From positions 1 through 64,000 of the forward strand of contig NZ_BSOA01000012.1 of NCBI RefSeq assembly GCF_030160275.1: a stretch of DNA of 64,000 bases. The letters are read 5' to 3'. The stretch is from Dyella flagellata. Lineage in GTDB: Bacteria > Pseudomonadota > Gammaproteobacteria > Xanthomonadales > Rhodanobacteraceae. Positions 1 through 9,167 of this stretch are shown here, in pieces (positions within the stretch are counted from its first letter, which is position 1; each line of letters opens with the position of its first letter). Below the pieces are notes generated by a model. It was given only the letters and a program-made list of their open reading frames with translations, was not told the origin of the DNA and ran no database searches. The position numbers and the translations under genes are program-made.

Positions 1-2315
1 CACGCGCCGCGGCGCTGATCACGCAGCATGACGTGACGCTGTCCGTGACCGCACCCTGCGTGCTGCCTCTGGATGAGGCAGCGCTGATCGCGCAACTGGC
101 GCAGCAGGATGCGCAGGACCTGGACGATGCACAACGCGTACGTCCCTTGCAGCCGATGCACCCGGCCTATGTCATCTATACCTCCGGCTCCACCGGCAAA
201 CCCAAGGGCGTGGTGGTCGCGCATGCCAGCGTGTGCAATCTCGCCTTCAGCCAGGTCGAGCGCTTCGGGTTGCATGCGAATGCGCGCGTACTGCAGTTCG
301 CATCCGCCAGCTTCGACGCGTCAGTGATGGAGTACTTGATGGCCTGGGCGGCCGGTGCCTGCCTGGTATTGCCCCGCCAGGGCATATTGCTCGGCAAGCC
401 GCTCGCCGCGATGTTGGATCAGGCACGCATCACGCACGCCTTGTTGCTGCCGAGCGTACTGGCGACGCTGGAAACGGAGGCGCTTCCGGCAAGCCTGCAA
501 ACGCTGATCACCGGCGCTGAGGCTTGCCCGCAAACCATCGTCGCGCGCTGGTCGAAGCATTGCCGCATGACCAATGCGTACGGACCGACCGAAGCTACCG
601 GCTGCTCTACAGCTACTGCCGCCTTAGCAGGCGATCGGCCGCCAACCATCGGTCGCCCGATCGACAATGTACAGGTCTACGTACTGGATGCCGCGCTGCA
701 GCCGGTGCCGGTCGGCGTAGCCGGCGAGCTATACATCGCCGGTGACGGCCTGGCCCGCGGTTATCTCCATCGCCCCGCACTCAGCGCCGAACGTTTCGTC
801 GCCAATCCCTTCGGCACACCCGGCAGCCGCATGTATCGCAGCGGCGACCTGGTGCGCTGGTTGCCGGACAGCCAGCTCGATTTCCTGGGCCGTGTCGATC
901 ACCAGATCAAGCTGCGCGGTTTCCGCATCGAACCGGGCGAGATCGAAAACGCGCTGTTGCATCAAGCCGGCGTGGCCCAAGCGGCCGTGCTATTGCGCGA
1001 AAATCAGCCCGGACATCAGCAACTGGTCGGCTATGTGGTAGCCAAACGCGATCACGTGCTGGATACGCACGACCTGCGTCGCAAGCTCGCCGATCAATTG
1101 CCCGACTACATGATGCCGGCAGCTTTGGTGACGCTCGATGCCTTGCCACTTACCCGCAACGGCAAGCTCGATCGCCAAGCTCTGCCTGCCCCGGATCTGC
1201 CGGGGGCCGGATGGCAGGCGCCGCGCACGCCGCAGGAAGAAATGCTCGCCAGGCTGTTTGCCGAAACTCTGGGCGTGCCAGCGGTGAGCATCGACGACAA
1301 TTTCTTCGACCTGGGCGGCCATTCGCTGCTCGCCACGCGCCTGGCCAACCGCATTCGCGAAACCCTGGCTGCGGACTTGCCGTTGCGCTTGCTATTCGAA
1401 GCACCGACGGTCATGGGCCTGGCTGATGCGCTGAGAACGCAGCTGCGCTATCGCTCATTGCCAAGTACGGCGCTATTGCGCTCGAAGGGCCGCCAAGCAC
1501 CGCTGTTCTGCCTGCCTCCCGCCGGCAGTCTGCCGTGGTGCTATGCATCCCTGGTCAACCACGTCGAAGCCGATTGCCCGATCTACGGCTTGAGCGCTCC
1601 GGAGGACGCCGATGGCGCCCCTCTGACAGCGGTCGAACAGCATGTCGCACATTACATCGCGGAGATCCGCAAAATTCAGCCGCACGGTCCTTATCGCCTG
1701 CTCGGCTGGTCGATAGGCGGATTGCTTGCGCATGCGATAGCGACGCAGCTGCAGGAGCGCGGCGAAGAGGTGCCGATGCTTGCGCTGCTGGATGCGTATC
1801 CGATGCCCAAGCGCCGCAGTCTGTTCCGGCAGCGCAAGGAAGCGCATCGCGGCAGCGAGCTGCAGGTTCTGTCGATCGTGCTCAAAGGCCTAGGTGTCAC
1901 CATGCCCGATGCGCTCACCGCGCAGGGTGGGGCCGAGGCGATGCTTGATGGCCTCATCCGCGCCGGCGTCGTAGCGGCGGCAGACCGCGACACCATTGTG
2001 CGAATGAAACGTCACTTCGACCTGAGTTCCGATCTGGCCGGCTCGTTCGTACCGGGCACATATCGCGGCAACCTGCTGTTCTTGCGTGCCACCATCGTTC
2101 CCGAAGGCATGACGGCCATGCCAGTTGAACGCTGGGCCGCGTACGTGCGCGGGCGGATCGACGTCCACGATATCGACAGCGACCACTTCGGCATGTTGGA
2201 CGCACCGTTCCGCGCCAACATCGGGAAGCTGCTTGGCGTCGCACTGCAAACCAGCAGCGCAGCGCCGGAGCACCCCCACCCTGCCAGCCTGATCCCGGAA
2301 GAAGAACAGAACTGA
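1..2315 (+). CDS. Non-ribosomal peptide synthetase, C-terminal part (A-T-TE), truncated by the window edge
   Basis: The reading frame is open to the left edge (codons begin at base 3), so this is the 3' end of a larger NRPS gene. Adenylation core motifs are in order: [14 protein letters not shown] at 168, NAYGPTEAT near 570, YRSGDLVRW near 837, [15 protein letters not shown] near 888 and [10 protein letters not shown] near 1158. A carrier domain follows with [16 protein letters not shown] at 1299-1345; its Ser takes the phosphopantetheine arm. A type I thioesterase ends the protein, with GWSIG at 1704-1718 and a likely catalytic His in DSDHFG at 2184. The terminal TE means this is the last module of the assembly line, releasing or cyclising the peptide. 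Reading the binding pocket by alignment to GrsA gives roughly DAMLIGAGCK, which I cannot assign to an amino acid. The next gene starts 24 bases downstream on the same strand and belongs to the same locus. Confidence 0.97.
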   Translation, partial: RAAALITQHDVTLSVTAPCVLPLDEAALIAQLAQQDAQDLDDAQRVRPLQPMHPAYVIYTSGSTGKPKGVVVAHASVCNLAFSQVERFGLHANARVLQFASASFDASVMEYLMAWAAGACLVLPRQGILLGKPLAAMLDQARITHALLLPSVLATLETEALPASLQTLITGAEACPQTIVARWSKHCRMTNAYGPTEATGCSTATAALAGDRPPTIGRPIDNVQVYVLDAALQPVPVGVAGELYIAGDGLARGYLHRPALSAERFVANPFGTPGSRMYRSGDLVRWLPDSQLDFLGRVDHQIKLRGFRIEPGEIENALLHQAGVAQAAVLLRENQPGHQQLVGYVVAKRDHVLDTHDLRRKLADQLPDYMMPAALVTLDALPLTRNGKLDRQALPAPDLPGAGWQAPRTPQEEMLARLFAETLGVPAVSIDDNFFDLGGHSLLATRLANRIRETLAADLPLRLLFEAPTVMGLADALRTQLRYRSLPSTALLRSKGRQAPLFCLPPAGSLPWCYASLVNHVEADCPIYGLSAPEDADGAPLTAVEQHVAHYIAEIRKIQPHGPYRLLGWSIGGLLAHAIATQLQERGEEVPMLALLDAYPMPKRRSLFRQRKEAHRGSELQVLSIVLKGLGVTMPDALTAQGGAEAMLDGLIRAGVVAAADRDTIVRMKRHFDLSSDLAGSFVPGTYRGNLLFLRATIVPEGMTAMPVERWAAYVRGRIDVHDIDSDHFGMLDAPFRANIGKLLGVALQTSSAAPEHPHPASLIPEEEQN

Positions 2316-2339
2316 CCCTTGAGGCAAGGATCAACACGC

Positions 2340-3998
2340 ATGAACGCATCATTGTTAGAGCAGGTTCACAACGCGCAGGCATCCGCCGGGCCGGCGCCCA
2401 CAACGCGGCGGATGCAGGCGGTTTATTTGAAACAAGACACCAAGCTCGAACCACTGGTGTCGTGCTGGTATGCATGGGGGCACCTGATTTCGCCAGCGCA
2501 ACGGGCCTTGAACATAGCGTTCCGGCAGATTCCCATGCTGCGCTCGTTCGTGGCCAATCCCGGCGTGCACGAATCCGCCTCCAAAAATCCGGCTCTTTAC
2601 GGCGGAACATTTCTGGAGCTGGGCCGCAAGGACGTACCGGCGGCGCAGGCCTTGCTCAAACACATGCTGCACAAGGATGCCGCCGCCATCCGCTTTGCCG
2701 AGGAGTACGTGAAACTCGATCGTGTCATGCAGAAATGCAACACGGGGCTTAGCCTCGATCATCTTTACCAGACCCTGCCCGAACCCCTCGCCGGCCTGAC
2801 GGAAGTGGCCTACGACATGAACAACCATCCGGCGCCACGGATCATCGAGGAACTCCTGTACGGAACGGCGTTGGATCTGGACGCCGACCAGAAGATCTCG
2901 TTTTGCACCACGCGCGACGAAGCGCGCAATTTCTTTCTCAATACTCCCAGGCTCGACGGTATGGAGCGCATGTCCGTGCCTATTTCGTTCGACGACAAGC
3001 GCCTGGACCTGCTCGCACTGAGCCGTGTCGATGCGGTGCCGGTAGATGAATTGGCCAGCGCCCTGAACGTGCAGGAAGGCGATCGCGATCGCTTCGAAGC
3101 CTACTTCACTACACAAGCGCCGCAACGCAATCGGCCAAGCTACGAGGGCGACGATGTACGCGTCCGCTACTTCGGCCATGCCTGCGTATTGCTGCAGACC
3201 CGGAGAGTATCGATCCTGATCGACCCGTTCGTTACCTGGGATCAGGACGAAGCCGGATCGCGCCTGACCTTTCATGACCTGCCGGACTTCATCGACTACG
3301 TCTTTCTGACACACAATCATCAGGATCATTTCTGCCCGGAAACGCTGCTGCAATTGCGCAAGCGCATCGGCTGCATCCTTGTCCCTCGCAACAACCCATA
3401 CAACATCTCCGACCCTTCGATGCATCTGGCGCTGCGCAGACTGGGCTTTCCCCACGTGCAGATCATGGATCCGATGGGCAGCGTGAATGTTGTCGATGGA
3501 GCCATCACCAGCCTGCCCTTTTACGGTGAGCATGCCGACCTCAGCATCAGCAGCAAGCATGCCATGCATATAAGCCTCAAGGGGCGAAGCTTCCTGTTTG
3601 TAGCGGATTCCGATGGTAAGGACCCGGTGCTTTACCGGCGCATCGCCGCGCGCCTGGGCAAGATCGATCATCTGTTCATTGGCATGGAGTGCGACGGCGC
3701 GCCACTGACCTGGCTGTACAACCCCTACCTCAGCAATCCCATCGGCAGGAAGGAGGACGAATCCAGGCGCCTTTCCGGCTCCGATGCCGAGCACGCGTGG
3801 AGCATCGCAAAGGAAATTGGCTGCAAGACGGCGCATGTCTATGCGCTAGGACAGGAGCCATGGCTCAAGTATGTGGCCGGACTTCAATACACCGAAGAAA
3901 GCAAGCAAATCGTCGAGTCGAACGAGTTCGTGCAGCGCTGCCGCGAACACGGCATACAATCGGAGCGATTGCACGGCTGCAAGACCATGGAGTTCTAA
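2340..3998 (+). CDS. CmlA-like diiron beta-hydroxylase of carrier-bound amino acids (MBL fold)
   Basis: This 552-residue protein has an all-alpha/beta N-terminal half and a metallo-beta-lactamase-fold C-terminal half. The motif THNHQDH places H325, H327, D329 and H330; E397 (GEH), D423 (ADSDG) and H499 (AHVYALG) follow. As I recall them, the diiron ligands of CmlA (chloramphenicol pathway) are H305, H307, D309, H310, E377, D403 and H480. Six match here at a constant offset of 20 and the last at 19, so the whole diiron site appears intact. CmlA hydroxylates the beta-carbon of an amino acid tethered to an NRPS carrier domain, and this gene follows an NRPS gene by 24 bases. ATG 2340 is preferred over the in-frame TTG at 2319 because AAGGA lies 9 bases upstream. 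Its substrate is probably an aminoacyl unit loaded by the upstream NRPS (inference). Confidence 0.88.
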   Translation: MNASLLEQVHNAQASAGPAPTTRRMQAVYLKQDTKLEPLVSCWYAWGHLISPAQRALNIAFRQIPMLRSFVANPGVHESASKNPALYGGTFLELGRKDVPAAQALLKHMLHKDAAAIRFAEEYVKLDRVMQKCNTGLSLDHLYQTLPEPLAGLTEVAYDMNNHPAPRIIEELLYGTALDLDADQKISFCTTRDEARNFFLNTPRLDGMERMSVPISFDDKRLDLLALSRVDAVPVDELASALNVQEGDRDRFEAYFTTQAPQRNRPSYEGDDVRVRYFGHACVLLQTRRVSILIDPFVTWDQDEAGSRLTFHDLPDFIDYVFLTHNHQDHFCPETLLQLRKRIGCILVPRNNPYNISDPSMHLALRRLGFPHVQIMDPMGSVNVVDGAITSLPFYGEHADLSISSKHAMHISLKGRSFLFVADSDGKDPVLYRRIAARLGKIDHLFIGMECDGAPLTWLYNPYLSNPIGRKEDESRRLSGSDAEHAWSIAKEIGCKTAHVYALGQEPWLKYVAGLQYTEESKQIVESNEFVQRCREHGIQSERLHGCKTMEF

Positions 3999-4044
3999 CA
4001 GATTTCCGCGGCACCCTTCTGCATTCCAGGCAAGGACCACCTTC

Positions 4045-5355
4045 ATGCTTGCTTACTATTTCAAATTGGCCTTCAACAGCTTGCGCAAAAACCTGGCGCT
4101 TTCCTGCTTGACCATCGCAACCATCGCCATCGGCATCGGTGCGTCGATGAGCACCTATACGATTTACCACGTCATGTCGGGCGATCCGATACCGTGGAAG
4201 TCATCGGAATTGTTCGTACCGCAAATCGACAGCCTCGGCCCGACCGTACGCAGCAAGAGCGGTGAGCCGTCCGACCTGCTGAGTTACCAGGATGCCATCG
4301 CCTTGCAAAACGCGCGCCCCGCGTTACACCAGGCAGCCATGTATCAGATCCAGCTGACCGTTGCTCCCGCCGATCCCAACCAACTTCCCTTTGCGGTTTC
4401 GGCTCGTGCGTCCGGCGCCGGCTTCTTCAGCATGTTCGACACGCCCTTTGCACTCGGCACCTATTGGAGCAAGGCTGATGAACAGCAACGCGCCAACGTG
4501 GCCGTACTCGCCGCAGGCTTGGCGGACCGGCTCTTTCATGGCGAAAATCCGCTGGGCAAGGCGATCACGCTGAACCAGCGCGATTACCGTATCGTGGGCG
4601 TACTCAAGCCATGGAATCCTTCGCCCCGCTTCTACGATCTGAGCGGCGATGCGCTGGCACAATCCGACGCCGTCTACATCCCTTTTACGACGGCTATCGA
4701 TCACCAGATGGCGTCGATCGGTCATAAGTTCTGCGCCATCATGCCGGATCCGGCGCAAGGCTGGCAGGGCCTGCTTTCTTCCAACTGCGCATGGCTCCAA
4801 TACTGGGTGGAACTACCAACGGCTGGCGACGCGGACAACTACCGGCAATTCCTGCAACAGTACGCCACCGACCAGCAACGCGCGGGCCGATTCGGTTGGC
4901 CGGCGCTGACACGCCTGCGCAACGTGCGTGAATGGCTGATCTACAAGCATGTCATTCCGGATGAAATCCGCGCGGTCATGGCGGTCGGCTTCAGTTTTCT
5001 ACTGGTATGCCTGATCAATGCCATTGGCCTGATGCTGGCCAAGTTCAATGGCCGCACCTCCGATCTTGGCGTCCGCCGTGCGTTGGGCGCCTCCAAGCGC
5101 GATGTCGTCGTGCAATGCCTTGCCGAGAGCGCGCTGGTCGGCTTGCTGAGCGGCGTGGCCGGGCTCGCGCTGACGCTGCTGGCGGTAGCCGCCGAACGCA
5201 ACGTAGTCTCGGAAAGTCTGGCCAAAGTCATACACGTCGATCTCGTGCTTGTGCTCATCACCCTGTTGCTCGCCGAAATCGCCACGATTTGCGCCGGGCT
5301 TTACCCGGCATGGCGCGCCAGCCGCATCCAACCCGCACTGCAACTGAAAATGTAA
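4045..5355 (+). CDS. ABC transporter permease, MacB/FtsX type (first of a pair)
   Basis: The 436-residue protein has one N-terminal membrane helix (about residues 13-35), a large extracytoplasmic MacB_PCD-like domain, and three C-terminal helices typical of FtsX-family permeases. The stretch GVRRALGASKRDV before the second C-terminal helix is the usual coupling segment of this family. The frame is open further upstream into the previous gene, but ATG 4045 has an AAGGA ribosome site (4032-4036) and begins directly before the first helix. It lies 46 bases after the hydroxylase gene and 13 bases before a second, similar permease, so the two probably form a heterodimer exporting the peptide of this locus. 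No ATP-binding subunit is encoded in the window. Confidence 0.9.
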   Translation: MLAYYFKLAFNSLRKNLALSCLTIATIAIGIGASMSTYTIYHVMSGDPIPWKSSELFVPQIDSLGPTVRSKSGEPSDLLSYQDAIALQNARPALHQAAMYQIQLTVAPADPNQLPFAVSARASGAGFFSMFDTPFALGTYWSKADEQQRANVAVLAAGLADRLFHGENPLGKAITLNQRDYRIVGVLKPWNPSPRFYDLSGDALAQSDAVYIPFTTAIDHQMASIGHKFCAIMPDPAQGWQGLLSSNCAWLQYWVELPTAGDADNYRQFLQQYATDQQRAGRFGWPALTRLRNVREWLIYKHVIPDEIRAVMAVGFSFLLVCLINAIGLMLAKFNGRTSDLGVRRALGASKRDVVVQCLAESALVGLLSGVAGLALTLLAVAAERNVVSESLAKVIHVDLVLVLITLLLAEIATICAGLYPAWRASRIQPALQLKM

Positions 5356-5368
5356 GCAAGGAGCCAGC

Positions 5369-6595
5369 ATGGAAATCCTCCCCATTTTCTCGGCCATTCG
5401 ACGCAATCCCGTAGGTGCTCTGCTGATCGCCTTGCAAATCGCCGTAACGATGGCGGTGATGTGCAATGCCTCCTTCGTCGTCGCTCAGCAGTTGCAGCGA
5501 ATGAACCGCCCCACCGGCATCGATGAAGCGAATATCCTCACGTTCTACAACGTATGGAGCACTCAATCCGGCGACTTCAAATCCCGTGTGCAAACCGATC
5601 TCGCCACGCTGCGCAGCTTGCCCGGCGTGGATGACGCAACGGCAACCCTGGGCTTGCCGTTGCGCGGCGGCGGCTACAACCTTTCCGTTGCGCTCACGCC
5701 CACCGATACCAAGGGCATCACCGACTCGGCCGTGTACCCGGTGGATTCGCACGGCATGGCGGCCTTCGGGTTGCAACTTCGCGCCGGCCGCGGCTTTACC
5801 AGCGACGAAATCGCTGACCTGACCGCCGAGCATGAAGACCCCACCTTGGCGCCGGTGGTACTGGTGACACACGCGCTGGCCGATCGCCTGTTTCCGCATG
5901 GCGACGCGCTGGGCAAGCCGATCTATCTGGGCACCAAGCCTTCGACCATCATCGGCATTGTCGATCGCATGCAAGCGGCGCACGTATCGATGGCAAGCGA
6001 CCTGATGGAGTATTCAATACTCGTCCCATTCCAGTGGGAGGGCTCCACCACGCTCTATGTCGTGCGTACCAAGCCCGGGCAATACAAATCGGTAGCCGCC
6101 GCCATTCCGCCCGCGCTGGCCCGGATCAGCCGCGCCCGTGTCATTGGCAATATCAATCCCTTTGTGCAAACGCGCGCGGACGCCTATCGCCCATTCCGGG
6201 CCATGGTGCTGATCCTGAGCAGCGTATGCACCCTGCTGCTGATCATTACTTGCCTGGGCATCGTTGGCTTGACCACCTACTGGGTTAGCCAACGCAGCCG
6301 GCAAATCGGCATTCGACGCGCGCTGGGTGCCCGGCAGGTAGATATCCTGCGCTATTTCCACACCGAGAACTTCCTGGTGGTGGGCGCGGGCGCCATCGCC
6401 GGCATCATCCTGGGTGATGCCACCAATGTACTGGCGGTGGAGCACTTTGCCATGGCGCGCATGCCGCAGGTCTATATCCTGGCCAGCGCATTGATCATGC
6501 TGGTCCTGGGGCAGCTGAGCGTCTTGTGGCCATCCTTCCGCGCAGCCAAAGTTCCGCCTGCGCTAGCCACTCGCGCACAGGTCGAGCATCGTTAG
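5369..6595 (+). CDS. ABC transporter permease, MacB/FtsX type (second of a pair)
   Basis: This 408-residue protein has the same layout as its upstream neighbour: an N-terminal membrane helix (about residues 17-40), a periplasmic MacB_PCD-like region and three C-terminal helices, with GIRRALGARQVDILRYF as the coupling segment. AAGGAG lies just before ATG 5369. The two permeases are clearly diverged paralogues, not copies. The gene is the last of the left-hand NRPS operon; the next gene remnant is convergent and overlaps its final 33 bases. The cognate ATPase and any membrane fusion protein must lie outside the window, presumably to the left. Confidence 0.9.
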   Translation: MEILPIFSAIRRNPVGALLIALQIAVTMAVMCNASFVVAQQLQRMNRPTGIDEANILTFYNVWSTQSGDFKSRVQTDLATLRSLPGVDDATATLGLPLRGGGYNLSVALTPTDTKGITDSAVYPVDSHGMAAFGLQLRAGRGFTSDEIADLTAEHEDPTLAPVVLVTHALADRLFPHGDALGKPIYLGTKPSTIIGIVDRMQAAHVSMASDLMEYSILVPFQWEGSTTLYVVRTKPGQYKSVAAAIPPALARISRARVIGNINPFVQTRADAYRPFRAMVLILSSVCTLLLIITCLGIVGLTTYWVSQRSRQIGIRRALGARQVDILRYFHTENFLVVGAGAIAGIILGDATNVLAVEHFAMARMPQVYILASALIMLVLGQLSVLWPSFRAAKVPPALATRAQVEHR

Positions 6596-7015
6596 ACCGA
6601 CGTAACCCAGCCAAATGCACGGAATCAAGCCGGCCTTCGAGGATGCTTTTGCGATCGGCTTCGCTACCGGGGAACCGATCGCAACGCCCGCTCGCCGTAA
6701 CAGTGCAGAGAGCCTGGAACCGTCGTAGGCCGACTCGTCCCCCACAAATGCCCGCACTTCGCCGGTGCAAACGGTGAGCAATTTTCCCGCATTCTGCACT
6801 TTCCCAATCGCCAGGAAGCGTTCGCCCAGCGCCGGCCGCAGAAAGTTGATCTTGAACTCGGCGGTCACGACTTCGTATCCCTGCGGTGCTTTCGTCAGGG
6901 GCGCATATCCCGCCATCGATTCCGCGCCATGTGATGCTGTACCGGTTAACCGATCACATGCCCCCAAGGCCATGAAGGAAAGTGCTGCGCTGGCAGCCAG
7001 CCAAATCGTGCGCAT
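6563..7015 (-). pseudogene. Chimeric ORF: lipoprotein signal fused to a duplicated PaaI-thioesterase fragment
   Basis: The 150-residue frame is a mosaic. Residues 1-20 form a lipoprotein signal with lipobox LGAC. Residues of about 35-97 are nearly identical to the central and C-terminal part of the intact thioesterase encoded at 8712-9143 (APLTKAPQGYEVVTAEF against AALTKAPQGYEVVTAEF). The remaining residues are unrelated to a hotdog enzyme and I do not recognise them. The catalytic N-terminal part of the hotdog fold (the HGFVHAGA segment) is missing, so no thioesterase activity is expected. The frame also overlaps the convergent permease gene by 33 bases. I treat it as a recombination relic, although the lipoprotein signal could still be translated. 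Confidence 0.6.
6726..6912. repeat. Duplicated segment, copy A (partner of 8770-8956)
   Basis: About 187 bases align without gaps, at a fixed offset of 2,044, to the segment 8770-8956 inside the intact PaaI thioesterase gene. Both copies are in the same orientation. Differences are scattered single bases, more frequent at the left end, so the duplication is not brand new. Confidence 0.85.
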
Positions 7016-7087
7016 AACATCGAACCTTTGCGCCTAACTTGAGCATATAGATGAAGCGCGTAGTCAGAAACTGTGCATACGGCCGAA

Positions 7088-7711
7088 TTATTGCAGCAGT
7101 ACTTGTTTGACGATCGGACGATCGCTGACATTCCGGAACCATTGGCCAAGCTTGCTCTTGTCGGCCAGGATCGCCTCGCCCTCGGGTGTTTGCCGCAGCC
7201 AGTCGAAATGCGGCATGAGGCGGATGTCGGCGAGGCTGTATGTTTCGCCCGTGAGATAGGGCGCCGAAATCAGATCCTCGAGTGCTTCGGCGCAGCAGCG
7301 CGCCATCGGGATGGCAGCTTCGATCGTTTCAAGCTTGCTCGGCCGTCCAAAATAATTCGGCGCGATGATGCGTTCAAAGCCGATGTCGCAGCTCCAGGAC
7401 TTGAACAAATAGCAATCGATGATGCCGAGGATCTGGTTCATCCGGGCCACTTCACGCGCATCCGATGGCCGCAGAACCGGTCCCGAAAAAGTCTGGTCCA
7501 CGTAGCGCAGAATGGCCTGCGTTTCGTAGAGCATGAAGCCGTCATGCTCGAACGCCGGAATGCGTCCGAACGGGTTGCGTGCTAGGTGTTCAGCATCCTT
7601 GAAGGGTGGAAGGACGGTGACCAGCTCGTAGTCGACGCCCTTCTCTGCCAAGCCCAGCATTGCGCCGCGCACGTTGGGGCTGCCCGCCATCCCGTAAAGT
7701 TTGACGCTCAT
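7088..7711 (-). CDS. Glutathione S-transferase family protein
   Basis: The 207-residue protein starts with a thioredoxin-like domain (KLYGMAGSPNVRGAMLGL, then GRIPAFEHDGFMLYETQAI, which holds the cis-Pro and the Glu/Thr glutathione-binding pair). An all-helical C-terminal domain follows, with the typical N-capping segment YSLADIRLMPHFD. Length and order are those of cytosolic GSTs. The likely catalytic residue is Ser11 in AGSPN. AGGAG precedes the start. It is the third gene of a likely operon with an ArsR regulator and an SRPBCC protein, with 29 bases between it and the SRPBCC gene. The substrate is unknown; detoxification is the usual role. Confidence 0.92.
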   Translation of the reverse strand: MSVKLYGMAGSPNVRGAMLGLAEKGVDYELVTVLPPFKDAEHLARNPFGRIPAFEHDGFMLYETQAILRYVDQTFSGPVLRPSDAREVARMNQILGIIDCYLFKSWSCDIGFERIIAPNYFGRPSKLETIEAAIPMARCCAEALEDLISAPYLTGETYSLADIRLMPHFDWLRQTPEGEAILADKSKLGQWFRNVSDRPIVKQVLLQ

Positions 7712-7740
7712 GGCTATCTCCTGTGTAAATTCCCGTTACT

Positions 7741-8208
7741 TCAGATGGACTTGTCGGCGAAGGCCTTGAAACGCCGCTCGAATATCTCGACCCAGCCGCC
7801 GTCGTATTTGTCGCGCCACTCAGCGCCATCGACCTTGACTCTCTCCCAGCCCGCGTGGACGAGCCGCACCTCGGTGCCTTCGGGAATCGCGCGGAAGGAA
7901 ACGTCGATGCGCTGCGCTTCCTCCTCGCTAACTCTTGCCTGCCAAGAGAGTGCAAGCGCATGCGGTGGGTCCCATTCGAGCACATGGCCCCAGAGGGTTT
8001 CCTGGCCGTCAGCACCGATTTCGTAGAGCCTGCCGCCAATATGAGGTTCAAGACGACAATCGACGGCCGGCTTGATCGAATAGATCGAGAGTGGATACCA
8101 GCGGCCCATATCGGCAGTGAACACGCGGAAGGCTGTCTCAGGCGAGCACCGCACAGTTAGAGTCTTCACTATCGGCGGGATGGGAATCAGTTTGATCGTG
8201 GCGCTCAC
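7741..8208 (-). CDS. SRPBCC (AHSA1-like) domain protein
   Basis: This 155-residue protein fits the START/SRPBCC fold of the AHSA1 type. It has an N-terminal strand ending in RCSPETAFRVFTADMGRWYP, the central GGRLYEIGADGQETLWGHVLEWDPP block typical of this family, and a long C-terminal helix (GGWVEIFERRFKAFA). The start overlaps the stop of the ArsR gene by four bases, which shows translational coupling. ArsR plus AHSA1-type pairs are common in bacteria. The ligand or client is not predictable from sequence. Confidence 0.9.
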   Translation of the reverse strand: MSATIKLIPIPPIVKTLTVRCSPETAFRVFTADMGRWYPLSIYSIKPAVDCRLEPHIGGRLYEIGADGQETLWGHVLEWDPPHALALSWQARVSEEEAQRIDVSFRAIPEGTEVRLVHAGWERVKVDGAEWRDKYDGGWVEIFERRFKAFADKSI

Positions 8209-8516
8209 TTTTTCTGATTCTCCTCAGCAACAGCGTCAGAGAAGGCCCCCAGCGCCGTCCGCCACATATGGTCGACATAGGCCCGCAGCTCCCCCAGTGC
8301 CGCACTATCAGCGTGATAGATCCGGCGAGTACCCACCCGCTCCTCTCGTACTAGCTCAGCTTCCTTCAGCACTTTCAGATGCTGCGAAACGGCCGGCCGG
8401 CTGATCGGCAAGTCCTGAGCGATCTCGCCGACCGAACGCGGCGTTGCCGCAACCCGTTCCAAGATAGTTCGGCGCATGGGGTCGGAAAGGGCTGCCAAGG
8501 CAGATTCGTAAGTCAT
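8205..8516 (-). CDS. ArsR-family HTH transcriptional regulator
   Basis: The 103-residue protein is a single winged-helix domain. It begins ALAALSDPMRRTILERV, has the recognition helix within DLPISRPAVSQHLKVLKEA, and the wing in REERVGTRRIYHAD. It has no ArsR-type cysteine metal site (no CxC in the recognition helix), so it is unlikely to be a metal sensor. It is the first gene of the ArsR-SRPBCC-GST operon and probably represses it from sites in the 195-base region upstream. Confidence 0.93.
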   Translation of the reverse strand: MTYESALAALSDPMRRTILERVAATPRSVGEIAQDLPISRPAVSQHLKVLKEAELVREERVGTRRIYHADSAALGELRAYVDHMWRTALGAFSDAVAEENQKK

Positions 8517-8711
8517 GGCTTACGTTAGCCGCCACTTACCTAAGGTGTCAAGGGCCAGGTTTAAGGTGTCACGCAAGAGCGCCGCCGCCCTCGTCGTCGG
8601 CATCATCAAATCGCCCAGACGCCCGGCCAGGGGAATGCGAAGCTGCTTTCGGCGCATCCGCTTTGGGTTGTTGTTTGAAGCAGTCCAAGCCCCGCACATT
8701 CCAGTAACTGT
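8517..8711. promoter_or_regulatory. Intergenic region upstream of the ArsR operon
   Basis: The 195 bases hold no gene. Next to the ArsR start is a short direct repeat, TAAGGTGTCA at about 8540 and 8561. It is a candidate operator for the - strand operon. No convincing sigma-70 hexamers or terminator could be picked out by eye. Confidence 0.3.
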
Positions 8712-9143
8712 TTATATTTTTTCGCTTTGGACCTTGGCAATGGTGGCCTGCATGAGCGCAATCACTTTATAAGCTGGTTCGTCCGCCATAAATGCCCGCA
8801 CTTCGCCAGTACAAACGGTGAGCAATTTTCCCGCATTCTGCACGTTCCCAATTGCCAGGAAGCGTTCGCCCAACGCCGGACGTAGAAAGTTGATCTTGAA
8901 CTCGGCGGTCACGACTTCGTATCCCTGCGGTGCTTTCGTCAGGGCCGCATAGCCGCAAGCACTGTCGACGGCGCTGGTGATGGCGCCTGCATGCACGAAA
9001 CCATGTTGCTGGGAAAGATGCGTGGAAAACGGCAGCGCAATATGCACTTCGCCATCCGCCACCAGGGCCAGCTTTGCACCGAGGGTGTCCATCAGCGCTT
9101 GTGCGGCGAAGCTGGCGGCAATCCTCCGTTGAATGTCAATCAC
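8712..9143 (-). CDS. PaaI-family hotdog thioesterase
   Basis: The 143-residue hotdog-fold protein carries the PaaI signature QHGFVHAGAITSAVDSACGYAA, whose HGxxHxG-like segment and following helix position the acyl-CoA thioester. The later strand TAEFKINFLRPALGERFLAIG is also typical. The enzyme should hydrolyse acyl- or aryl-CoA esters. It is intact, unlike the fragment copied to 6726-6912. It stands alone between the ArsR operon and a small membrane protein gene on the same strand. Confidence 0.92.
   Translation of the reverse strand: MIDIQRRIAASFAAQALMDTLGAKLALVADGEVHIALPFSTHLSQQHGFVHAGAITSAVDSACGYAALTKAPQGYEVVTAEFKINFLRPALGERFLAIGNVQNAGKLLTVCTGEVRAFMADEPAYKVIALMQATIAKVQSEKI
8770..8956. 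repeat. Duplicated segment, copy B (source of 6726-6912)
   Basis: This part of the intact thioesterase gene is the likely donor of the fragment at 6726-6912. Being within a complete reading frame, it is presumably the original copy. Confidence 0.8.
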
Positions 9144-9167
9144 GCCGGGCTCCTAAGTGACACCACT

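Noticed and set aside
2355-3836. A 493-codon - strand frame opposite the CmlA-like gene
   Set aside because: The + strand frame has the complete metal-ligand set and a good ribosome site. The antisense product has no family features.
2340-3998. Annotating the MBL-fold protein as a beta-lactamase or generic hydrolase
   Set aside because: The length, the N-terminal domain and the E397, D423 and H499 positions fit the CmlA oxygenase subgroup rather than zinc hydrolases.
6590-6750. Possible IS5-type transposase relic in the chimeric pseudogene
   Set aside because: Phrases such as AYDGSRLSALLRRAG resemble the end of IS5 transposases, but the match needs frame changes and no terminal inverted repeats or target duplications are visible.
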